From an uncultured Ruminococcus sp. (GTDB taxonomy: Bacteria > Bacillota > Clostridia > Oscillospirales > CAG-272): DNA of 6,590 nt. The notes below the pieces were generated by a model. That model saw only the letters and a list, made by a program, of their open reading frames with translations. It had not been told where the DNA came from and did not search any database. The DNA lies in contig CACXBN010000344.1 of NCBI GenBank assembly GCA_902765885.1, positions 1-6,590 of the forward strand, in the 5' to 3' direction. Positions within the stretch are counted from its first letter, which is position 1, and each line of letters starts with the position of its first letter. Shown piece by piece: positions 1 through 5,747 of the stretch. The position numbers were made by a program, and so were the translations under genes.

Positions 1-11
1 GCAAAACACGA

Positions 12-20
12 TGATATAAT
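12..20 (+). promoter_or_regulatory. Extended -10 promoter for the attenuator and symporter transcript
   Basis: The bases TGATATAAT form a TG-N-TATAAT extended -10 element with a perfect consensus hexamer at 15-20. A -35 box would lie before the window and cannot be seen, although extended -10 promoters depend less on it. Transcription would start near 26-28, giving about 23 nt before the leader-peptide ATG at 50 and about 160 nt to the terminator, the usual layout of an attenuated leader. The element is seen directly; its use as a promoter is inferred. Confidence 0.65.
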
Positions 21-49
21 TCACGCAAATAAGGGCGACGGGAGAAAAT

Positions 50-109
50 ATGATGAAACATTCATTTGCATACGCATATTATTATTACTATTATCTCACC
101 AAAAGATAA
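50..109 (+). CDS. Tyrosine-rich leader peptide (19 aa) of a transcription attenuator
   Basis: This short ORF encodes MMKHSFAYAYYYYYYLTKR. It has one Tyr codon at 71-73 and six consecutive Tyr codons at 77-94 (TAT TAT TAT TAC TAT TAT). A GGGAG ribosome binding site at 40-44 sits 5 nt before the ATG at 50; a second in-frame ATG at 53 is an alternative start. The stop is TAA at 107-109. By analogy with classical attenuators such as the Phe-rich pheL leader of enterobacteria, the peptide itself would have no function: its translation senses charged tRNA-Tyr, and a stalled ribosome on the Tyr run changes the fold of the RNA downstream. The Tyr codons at 84-94 lie inside the 5' arm of a hairpin (84-95 with 105-116), exactly where a stalled ribosome would open it. 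The composition, RBS, promoter spacing and following terminator are all seen; the regulatory role is inferred. Confidence 0.8.
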   Translation: MMKHSFAYAYYYYYYLTKR

Positions 110-168
110 TAGTGATTTTGTGTGCTTATCGAATGAATGATATTTAGGCAAACAGCATGCCGCACAAG
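59..168 (+). promoter_or_regulatory. Attenuator RNA with mutually exclusive hairpins (tyrosine-responsive, predicted)
   Basis: Three nested helices cover the leader ORF: 59-67 with 131-139 (9 bp, one G·U), 68-74 with 119-125 (7 bp, two G·U) and 84-95 with 105-116 (12 bp, one G·U). Together they make the 'region 1:2' structure. The strand 117-124 (TTTGTGTG) can instead pair with 161-168 (CGCACAAG), 8 bp with two G·U, forming an antiterminator ('2:3'). That pairing uses the 5' arm of the terminator at 157-168, so it excludes the '3:4' terminator. Predicted logic: a ribosome stalled on the Tyr codons opens 1:2, the antiterminator forms and the transporter is transcribed. With ample Tyr-tRNA the ribosome reaches the stop at 107, 1:2 reforms or the ribosome covers region 2, and transcription ends. 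The pairings were found by eye; no folding energies were computed. Confidence 0.7.
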
Positions 169-195
169 ATCACTTGTGCGGCATTTTCATTTTTT
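157..195 (+). terminator. Rho-independent terminator (attenuator region 3:4)
   Basis: A perfect 12-bp GC-rich stem, ATGCCGCACAAG (157-168) with CTTGTGCGGCAT (173-184), closes a 4-nt loop (ATCA). It is followed by TTT at 185-187 and a six-T run at 190-195. It lies about 48 nt after the leader-peptide stop and about 50 nt before the symporter start. That position fits premature termination of the symporter transcript. It could also simply end an upstream transcript, but the promoter at 12-20 and the leader ORF make attenuation the better reading. Confidence 0.85.
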
Positions 196-230
196 CCATC
201 ACAATTATTATACATTTTATTTATGCTTTT

Positions 231-243
231 GGAGGAAAGATTT
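231..243 (+). promoter_or_regulatory. RBS that sets the symporter start at 244
   Basis: GGAGG at 231-235 lies 8 nt before the ATG at 244. This is the basis for starting the symporter at 244 rather than at the in-frame ATG at 157. The earlier ATG is buried in the terminator stem and has no ribosome binding site. Confidence 0.85.
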
Positions 244-1812
244 ATGGCAGTCAAAATCATTTTGCTTGTTCTGTTCTTCGCAGTAATGATCGCAGTAGGT
301 TTTATATGCCGCAAAAAGACTTCTGGAGTCAATGGTTTCGTACTCGGCGGAAGAAATGTTGGCCCGTGGCTTACCGCTTTCGCATATGGTACATCATATT
401 TCTCCGCAGTTATATTCATAGGCTATGCAGGACAGTTCGGATGGCGCTTCGGTGTGTCCACCACATGGGTAGGCATAGGAAATGCAGTTATCGGCTCCCT
501 TCTTGCATGGGTTATTCTCGGAAGAAGGACAAGACTTCTGACTCAGAAGCTCGATTCAAAAACAATGCCGGATTACTTTGGATCAAGATTTGATTCCAAA
601 GCACTGAGGATTGCATCATCTGCAATAGTCTTTATCTTTCTCATCCCTTACACTGCTTCTCTCTACAACGGTCTCTCCAGACTTTTCGAATCCGCATTCG
701 GGATCGACTATGTATGGTGCGTTGTAATAATGTCTGTGCTCACAGGTATATATGTTATTGCCGGCGGATACATGGCAACGGCCGTCAACGACTTCATACA
801 GGGAATCATAATGCTCATAGGCATAGTTCTCGTGGTCGTTGCAGTGCTGAACGACAACGGCGGGTTCATGGAATCCTTCAGAGCTCTGTCTCAGATCGAA
901 TCCACGGTTGAGCCGGGAATGAAAGGTGTCTTCTCATCATTCTTCGGGCCGGAACCCCTTGCTCTTCTCGGTGTAGTTCTTCTCACATCCCTCGGCACAT
1001 GGGGACTTCCTCAGATGGTAGGAAAATTCTACGCCATCAAGAGTGAATCCGACGTTTCAAAAGGAACACTTATTTCCACGATCTTTGCAGTAATTGTCGC
1101 CGGAGGATGCTACTTCCTCGGAGGATTCGGCAGACTGTACGGAGATGTGATTGATTACGGCGCAAACGGAAATCCGATATACGACAGCATAGTGCCGAAA
1201 ATGCTTGAAGGTCTTCCGGAAATAATCGTTGCAATAGTAATCGTACTGGTCCTTTCAGCATCTATGTCAACTCTTTCATCTCTTGTTCTTACATCATCAT
1301 CGACGCTCACGCTCGACATGATAGCTCCCATAAGAGACAGAAAAGAAAAAAAGTCGAACTCCAAATCGAATCTTCTTATGATCAGAATACTCATCGTATT
1401 CTTTATCGTAATCTCCGCTGCCATAGCTATTGTACAGGTTAAGTCAAATGTAACATTCATAGCTCAGCTCATGGGAATCTCATGGGGCGCTCTTGCCGGC
1501 GCATTCCTTGCGCCGTTCCTCTACAGTTTGTACTGGAAAAAGGTTACAAAACCGGCTGTGTGGGCAAGCTTCATATGCGGTGTGGGCATTATGGTTGCAG
1601 ACATGATCTGCAACTTCACGGGTAATGTATTCATCAATTCATTCTTTGCCTCCCCGATCAACGCTGGTGTCCTTGCAATGGTATGCGGACTCATTATCGT
1701 TCCGATAGTGTCCCTGCTCACACCGAAGCCTGACAAAGCAAAAGTCGATGAAATGTTCTCGTGTTATGACAGAACTACAGTCGACAAAGCGGCTCACTCT
1801 CTCGGAGAATGA
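244..1812 (+). CDS. Sodium:solute symporter (SSS/PutP-like) family transporter, candidate tyrosine-regulated uptake system
   Basis: The protein (522 aa) is a polytopic inner-membrane Na+-coupled symporter with about 13 hydrophobic segments, a normal length for the family. Family hallmarks are FVLGGRNVGPWLTA (residues 32-45, the loop and TM1 region matching FLGGRSLGP in PutP), GGYMATAVNDFIQG (174-187, matching the PutP GGFLAVSWTDTVQ segment) and SASMSTLSS (338-346), whose Ser-Thr pair corresponds to the sodium-binding S340/T341 of E. coli PutP. A charged loop (RDRKEKKSNSKS, 364-375) lies on the cytoplasmic side. The start at 244 is fixed by GGAGG at 231-235. Substrate cannot be read from the sequence: SSS proteins carry proline, pantothenate, sugars, carboxylates and others. 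The tyrosine-codon attenuator upstream points to tyrosine or a related aromatic compound or peptide, which is inference. No terminator is evident before the aquaporin gene, so some read-through into it is possible. Confidence 0.9.
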   Translation: MAVKIILLVLFFAVMIAVGFICRKKTSGVNGFVLGGRNVGPWLTAFAYGTSYFSAVIFIGYAGQFGWRFGVSTTWVGIGNAVIGSLLAWVILGRRTRLLTQKLDSKTMPDYFGSRFDSKALRIASSAIVFIFLIPYTASLYNGLSRLFESAFGIDYVWCVVIMSVLTGIYVIAGGYMATAVNDFIQGIIMLIGIVLVVVAVLNDNGGFMESFRALSQIESTVEPGMKGVFSSFFGPEPLALLGVVLLTSLGTWGLPQMVGKFYAIKSESDVSKGTLISTIFAVIVAGGCYFLGGFGRLYGDVIDYGANGNPIYDSIVPKMLEGLPEIIVAIVIVLVLSASMSTLSSLVLTSSSTLTLDMIAPIRDRKEKKSNSKSNLLMIRILIVFFIVISAAIAIVQVKSNVTFIAQLMGISWGALAGAFLAPFLYSLYWKKVTKPAVWASFICGVGIMVADMICNFTGNVFINSFFASPINAGVLAMVCGLIIVPIVSLLTPKPDKAKVDEMFSCYDRTTVDKAAHSLGE

Positions 1813-1842
1813 TCTGCTTTCTGCAACTGTATCGTGCTTCTC

Positions 1843-1871
1843 TTGTAATTAATGCTCTCTTGTTGTATAAT
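1843..1871 (+). promoter_or_regulatory. Sigma-A-type promoter for the aquaporin gene
   Basis: TTGTAA (1843-1848) and a perfect TATAAT (1866-1871) are separated by 17 bp, the optimal spacing. The start point would be near 1878, leaving a leader of about 44 nt. A small hairpin, AGAAAG (1879-1884) with CTTTCT (1891-1896), falls at the start of this transcript. Confidence 0.7.
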
Positions 1872-1921
1872 ATCCGACAGAAAGCAAAGCCTTTCTAATT
1901 TCTAAGACAGGAGACGCAATT

Positions 1922-2611
1922 ATGGGATCTTTTAAAAAGTATCTTGCAGAGTTCTTGGGAACATGTGTCCTCGTAGTCTTCGGATGCGGTACTGCTATGG
2001 TCGTCGGCTGTGACAGCGCATCTGGCTGCGGATACATCCTGACTGCTCTCGCATTTGGTCTTGTCATCGTAGCTATGGCATATTCGGTAGGAAACGTTTC
2101 CGGATGCCATATCAACCCGGCTGTTTCAATCGGAATGCTGGTAGCTGGAAAATTGTCCGTGTCAGATTTCTTCTGCTACATTATTTCCCAGTTCCTCGGC
2201 GGTATTGCAGGTGCAGGTATCCTTAAAGGCATTTTCACCTGGGCAGGACTTACAGACAAGACAGGCGGACTCGGTTCAAACGGTCTGGCTAACGGCAACA
2301 TCGGTGCCAGCCTTGTAATCGAAGTCGTACTCACATTCGTATTCGTATTTGCAATTCTCGGCGTAACAAGCAAAGTGGAAAACGGCGCTGTTTCCGGTGT
2401 TGTAATCGGTCTGACTCTCACTCTGATCCACATTTTCGGAATTGGTCTCACCGGCACATCCGTAAACCCCGCTCGTTCACTCGGCCCGGCTCTTCTTGCC
2501 GGCGGAGATGCTCTTGCTAATGTCTGGGTATTTATCGTAGCTCCTCTTGTAGGCGGTGTACTTGCTGCACTCTGCTACAAATTCCTGGATCCTGCCAAGA
2601 AGAAAAAATAA
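1922..2611 (+). CDS. aqpZ: Aquaporin Z-type water channel (MIP family)
   Basis: The 229-aa inner-membrane channel has the usual AqpZ length and six-TM plus two half-helix plan. Both pore signatures are intact: GCHINPAV (NPA at 65-67) and TGTSVNPARS (NPA at 182-184). The aromatic/arginine selectivity filter aligns with that of E. coli AqpZ: F45, H170, T179 and R185 match F43, H174, T183 and R189. This predicts a water channel and argues against a GlpF-type glycerol facilitator, which has Trp/Gly/Phe/Arg there. The C-terminus is basic (PAKKKK). An AGGAG at 1909-1913 lies 8 nt before the ATG. The gene has its own promoter in the 109-nt gap after the symporter and ends at a strong terminator, so it can be expressed independently. 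Cys residues are frequent near the N-terminus (C15, C22, C30, C36); no role is assigned to them. Confidence 0.95.
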   Translation: MGSFKKYLAEFLGTCVLVVFGCGTAMVVGCDSASGCGYILTALAFGLVIVAMAYSVGNVSGCHINPAVSIGMLVAGKLSVSDFFCYIISQFLGGIAGAGILKGIFTWAGLTDKTGGLGSNGLANGNIGASLVIEVVLTFVFVFAILGVTSKVENGAVSGVVIGLTLTLIHIFGIGLTGTSVNPARSLGPALLAGGDALANVWVFIVAPLVGGVLAALCYKFLDPAKKKK

Positions 2612-2641
2612 GCATATATTATATAGGTAAACTAACCGTCA

Positions 2642-2685
2642 AAAAAGGACAGGTGCAATTCATTTGCATCTGCCCTTTTTGTTTT
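2642..2685. terminator. Bidirectional terminator between convergent genes
   Basis: The arms 2642-2658 and 2664-2680 form a 17-bp stem with one A·C mismatch (2649/2673) and one G·U (2653/2669), closed by a 5-nt loop. The plus strand continues as TTTTTGTTTT (2676-2685), and the A-run at 2641-2646 gives a T-run on the minus strand. It lies 30 nt after the aquaporin stop and 16 nt after the end of the minus-strand phosphatase gene, so it can end transcription from both sides. Confidence 0.85.
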
Positions 2686-2701
2686 CGGTTATCTTACATG
2701 A

Positions 2702-4072
2702 TCACTGAACGGTTTCTGCCACGGCTTTACCATTCTGCCCGAGATATCTCACACAAAGCATTGTCATATCATCAAACTGTGCATTGTCTTTTACAAAATC
2801 ATCGACGGAATCTCTAACCGCCGCGACTATCTGTTCTGCCGACATGCCTCCGGTTTTCTCAAAACATGCGATAAGCCGGTTGTCCCCGTATAGTTCCTTG
2901 CTTTTTGAATTAGCTTCCGTAACTCCGTCTGTATACAGGTAAATGACGTCTCCGTCAGAAAGTGTGATGATATTTTCCTTATATATCATATCCTCCATTC
3001 CGGCAAGGACAAAACCGCTTTTTGTGTTTATATATGAAGGGGATCCGTCCTTAACGACGACAGGAGGATTGTGGCCGGCGCTGACATATCTCAGTGCTCC
3101 TGTCTTGAGATCGAGTATGCCTACCCAAATGGTTACAAACATATTTGCCTCGTTCCCAGTACAGAGAGCATTGTTTGCTGTCTCCACAGCCTCTGCAAGT
3201 GAAGGTATGTCTCTGATGCAGTTCTGGAGAGTGATCTTGGCATTTGCCATAAACAGTGCGGCAGGAACTCCCTTGCCGGATACATCTCCGATCACCAGTG
3301 CAAGGCTGTCGGGATCCACGAAGAAGACATCATAAAAATCTCCTCCGACTTCCTTTGCGGCTTCCATAAAAGCACTTATATCTATCTCTCTGCGTCCCGG
3401 ATACTTTTCGCTGATAACCGGAAGGAGCGAATGCTGGATCACGTTGGCTACTTCCAGTTCGGAACGGATACGGGTCTTCTCCTCGACCAGCGCCTTCTTG
3501 TTTTCGGTGTATGTGATAATTGCTATCATAATGGTAAAACCAACAGCATTGATCAGTATGAAAGGTATGGCTATCTGTCTGACTATATCAAGAGCCGTCT
3601 CAAACGGTCTCACCATAATAAGGACAACTCCCAGATGGAAAGCTTCCATCAAAGCGCCTACGACAAAAGCTATATAAGGCTTTCTGAGATTATCATGCCA
3701 TTTGAGAGAAATGAACCCGCAAACCAGACCGATTATGCATGTGGCAACTATACAGGCCGGCGCCGTAATTCCTCCGAGAACCAGTCTGTGCGCCCCGGCA
3801 ATCACACCGGCTATTATCCCGCCGAGCGGACCGCCTGTAAATCCCGAAATCATAGGCCCAATGTCACGGACAGAAATGATGGCTCCACGCAGTTCGAATC
3901 CCGAGATGTTTCCGTATATTCCGAACAGCCCTCCGAGGATTCCGAACACAATCGCATACGGCCACTTTCGCTCCGTTTTCATTACCTTTGATATTATATC
4001 ACTTCCTCCGATCAGTCCGGCAACCACCAGAATGACGGCAAGCGTTCCGATTAGTTTTGTAAATAGTTCCAT
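2702..4072 (-). CDS. Membrane SpoIIE-type PP2C phosphatase with LytS-like 5TM sensor domain
   Basis: This 456-aa protein is a signal-transduction Ser/Thr phosphatase. Residues 1-188 are hydrophobic with about five to six membrane segments and carry the LytS/YhcK 5TM signature (SVRDIGPMISGFTGGPLGG, 67-85, then AGAHRLVLGG, 92-101). A short helical, charged linker (190-215, ending VIQHSLLP) is typical of RsbU/SpoIIE modules. The catalytic domain follows with the metal-binding motifs GGDFYD (243-248), IGDVSGKGVPAALFMA (261-276), YLYTDGVTEA (378-387) and FDDMTML (433-439). The aspartates D245, D263, D382 and D434/D435 are all present, so it should be active. Such enzymes usually dephosphorylate STAS-domain anti-anti-sigma factors. 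None is encoded here, so the target is unknown; a link to the kinase in the same operon is possible. AGAGGG (4080-4085) overlaps the thiN stop and lies 7 nt before the ATG, so translation is probably coupled. Confidence 0.92.
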   Translation of the reverse strand: MELFTKLIGTLAVILVVAGLIGGSDIISKVMKTERKWPYAIVFGILGGLFGIYGNISGFELRGAIISVRDIGPMISGFTGGPLGGIIAGVIAGAHRLVLGGITAPACIVATCIIGLVCGFISLKWHDNLRKPYIAFVVGALMEAFHLGVVLIMVRPFETALDIVRQIAIPFILINAVGFTIMIAIITYTENKKALVEEKTRIRSELEVANVIQHSLLPVISEKYPGRREIDISAFMEAAKEVGGDFYDVFFVDPDSLALVIGDVSGKGVPAALFMANAKITLQNCIRDIPSLAEAVETANNALCTGNEANMFVTIWVGILDLKTGALRYVSAGHNPPVVVKDGSPSYINTKSGFVLAGMEDMIYKENIITLSDGDVIYLYTDGVTEANSKSKELYGDNRLIACFEKTGGMSAEQIVAAVRDSVDDFVKDNAQFDDMTMLCVRYLGQNGKAVAETVQ

Positions 4073-4084
4073 TTCACAACCCTC

Positions 4085-4726
4085 TCAGGCTTTTCTTTTT
4101 TCACTGTATGTTGTGAAAACCACGGTTCCCGAGACAGAGATCTTTGCTTTCCCGCTTCTTATCTCGTTGCTTACTCCCAGCGGGATCTGTCTGATGATCT
4201 TTGCCTCATCGAGAGTATATTCGCTTCCGGATTCACTTACGATTGCTTCATCGAGTGCAAAAACAGAAAAGAAACCGTCAAAGCTTTCGATTTCGATCGT
4301 TTCATCCTTAAGGATACGACAGGTGTTCTTTCCGTCGGAGAGAGTCGCATTTATTCCCCTCTGTTTCATGTTTTCTAAGTAGCTTATATTGGCTATCGTG
4401 TGGTCAAGTCTTCCGCCTGTCCCTCCGATAACAAGAATGCTTTCACACCCGAGCTTTTCAGATGCGTAATCGCACGCCGCCGTGGTGTCAGTCACATCCT
4501 TGTGTGCGGGAAGTCGTATTACGGTGACTCCTTCTGGCAAGATGCCGGAAAACGAGTCAAAATCTCCTATTACCACCCCGGGCACTATTCCGAGTTCCCG
4601 TGCATTGTACAGTCCGCTGTCTGCGGCTATGACGACATCATAGCCGTGCGGATCAATATCAAGATATTCCGGAAAGCATTCCCCTCCGGTAATTACCAAA
4701 GCTCGCTTTCCTTTTTTCGCTTCCAC
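4085..4726 (-). CDS. thiN: Thiamine pyrophosphokinase
   Basis: The 213-aa cytosolic enzyme transfers pyrophosphate from ATP to thiamine to make thiamine diphosphate, the last step of thiamine salvage. Conserved features are AADSGL (34-39), the metal- and ATP-binding IGDFDS (53-58), KDVTDTTAAC (76-85) and GGTGGRLDHTIAN (101-113), followed by the C-terminal beta domain with GVSNE (184-188) for thiamine binding. Length matches bacterial ThiN. The start is a GTG at 4724-4726 with AGGAG 9 nt upstream (4736-4740); no good downstream start precedes the N-terminal strand. The start lies inside the end of rsgA (34-nt overlap in another frame), which implies translational coupling. In Bacillus subtilis rpe sits between rsgA and thiN; it is absent here. 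Confidence 0.95.
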   Translation of the reverse strand: MEAKKGKRALVITGGECFPEYLDIDPHGYDVVIAADSGLYNARELGIVPGVVIGDFDSFSGILPEGVTVIRLPAHKDVTDTTAACDYASEKLGCESILVIGGTGGRLDHTIANISYLENMKQRGINATLSDGKNTCRILKDETIEIESFDGFFSVFALDEAIVSESGSEYTLDEAKIIRQIPLGVSNEIRSGKAKISVSGTVVFTTYSEKRKA

Positions 4727-5721
4727 TGAGGAATACTCCTTTGCTCCTCAAATATTTTTATATAATTCTGATGTCTCGATTCCGGTATGGTGCCGTTTTT
4801 GACCTGATCAATCACGGCACATCCTTCTTCTTTCAGGTGTGTGCATTTCCTGTATCTGCATTTTCCGATGAAGTCTCCGAATTCCCTGAATCCGTAAGGC
4901 AGTTCCTCATAGGGGAAGAAGTCAAATCTTGCAAAATCCAGCATCGAAAAGCCCGGTGTGTCTGCAAGCCAGAAGACTCCGTCATGGACTTTTACCGGGA
5001 AAAGCTCGACATGCCTTGTCGTATGCCTTCCCCTCAGATTCTTATAACTGACATGACCTGTTTTAAGGTTAAGATTCGGAAATACGGAAGTCATTATCGT
5101 TGATTTTCCGGCTCCGGATACGCCCGCAAATGCTCCGCTGACGAACTTGCCGTCAGAACGGGAGGAGATGTCTGATACGAACGAAGACAGCTTGTCGATC
5201 CCCTCTCCGGTCTCTCCGCTTACCGTAAAAGTCACGAATCCTGCCTTTGAGTAGATCTTCTCTATCTCGTCTGCTTTTTTTCTGTCCAGATCGCATTTGT
5301 TCACTACAATGACTGTTTCAATGGACGCGTTTTCCGAAATAACGGTAAGTTTATCAAGTGTCAGAAGATCGGGTTCGGGAGAAGCCGCGGGAACCACTGC
5401 AAAAAGATAATCAAGATTTGCGAGCGGAGGCCTTATCAGTATATTGTCTCTCTCCTTTATCTCCGATATGACCCAGTCAACATCAGCGCCCTTGTCAGAT
5501 TTTCTTTTTTCTCCCGGGGTTTCGGGATCTTTGAGACAGTCATCCTGCACATTGTCTGCAGGCTCTATCACGACCCTGTCACCGACGGTAGGCGTTATGT
5601 TCTCCAGTCTGAAAATTCCCCGTGCTCTGCACAGATATTCTTTTTCTTCTTCGTCCCGGAATCTGACACAATAAAGTCCCCCGACTCCACGGGTTATGAC
5701 CCCTGTTCTGTCTGTTGCCAA
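4693..5721 (-). CDS. rsgA: Ribosome small-subunit-dependent GTPase A
   Basis: The 342-aa circularly permuted GTPase acts in late 30S subunit maturation. An N-terminal OB fold (about 5-98, with CRARGIFR and TPTVGD) binds rRNA. The permuted G motifs come in the order G4 NKCD (141-144), G5 SGETGEG (168-174), G1 GVSGAGKST (200-208), G2 GRHTTRH (231-237) and G3 DTPGF (254-258). The C-terminal zinc site C-X4-C-X-H-X5-C is complete (C288, C293, H295, C301). A charged insert of roughly 24 residues (60-83) in the OB region is absent from B. subtilis YloQ/CpgA. The start is TTG at 5719-5721 with GGAG 10 nt upstream (5732-5735); no ATG fits. It lies 26 nt after the PASTA-kinase gene. In B. subtilis the orthologue is a known substrate of the adjacent kinase PrkC, so the pairing is functionally sensible. 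Confidence 0.95.
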   Translation of the reverse strand: MATDRTGVITRGVGGLYCVRFRDEEEKEYLCRARGIFRLENITPTVGDRVVIEPADNVQDDCLKDPETPGEKRKSDKGADVDWVISEIKERDNILIRPPLANLDYLFAVVPAASPEPDLLTLDKLTVISENASIETVIVVNKCDLDRKKADEIEKIYSKAGFVTFTVSGETGEGIDKLSSFVSDISSRSDGKFVSGAFAGVSGAGKSTIMTSVFPNLNLKTGHVSYKNLRGRHTTRHVELFPVKVHDGVFWLADTPGFSMLDFARFDFFPYEELPYGFREFGDFIGKCRYRKCTHLKEEGCAVIDQVKNGTIPESRHQNYIKIFEEQRSIPQWKRKKESELW

Positions 5722-5747
5722 ATCAGTTTGTTCTCCGTATCTAAAAA

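Noticed and set aside
203..216. Second promoter between the terminator and the symporter (TATTATACAT)
   Set aside because: It is AT-rich with a -10-like string, but no convincing -35 box at the right distance, and it would bypass the attenuator. Not strong enough to list.
157..243. 29-residue N-terminal extension of the symporter from the ATG at 157
   Set aside because: The ATG is the first base of the terminator stem and has no RBS. The extension is not family-like, and the ATG at 244 has an ideal GGAGG.
1..243. T-box or other tRNA-binding riboswitch upstream of the symporter
   Set aside because: No T-box consensus (TGGNACCGCG) or specifier-loop architecture is visible; a leader ORF with a Tyr run explains the region better.
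144..419. Minus-strand 91-aa ORF over the attenuator and symporter start
   Set aside because: It runs antisense through the terminator and the symporter N-terminus, with no recognisable domain.
3431..3991. Plus-strand 186-aa ORF opposite the 5TM sensor domain
   Set aside because: It is antisense to a well-supported coding region, with random composition and no RBS.
3702..4382. Plus-strand 226-aa ORF spanning the phosphatase and thiN
   Set aside because: It lies antisense to two clearly recognised genes and crosses their boundary, with no family features.
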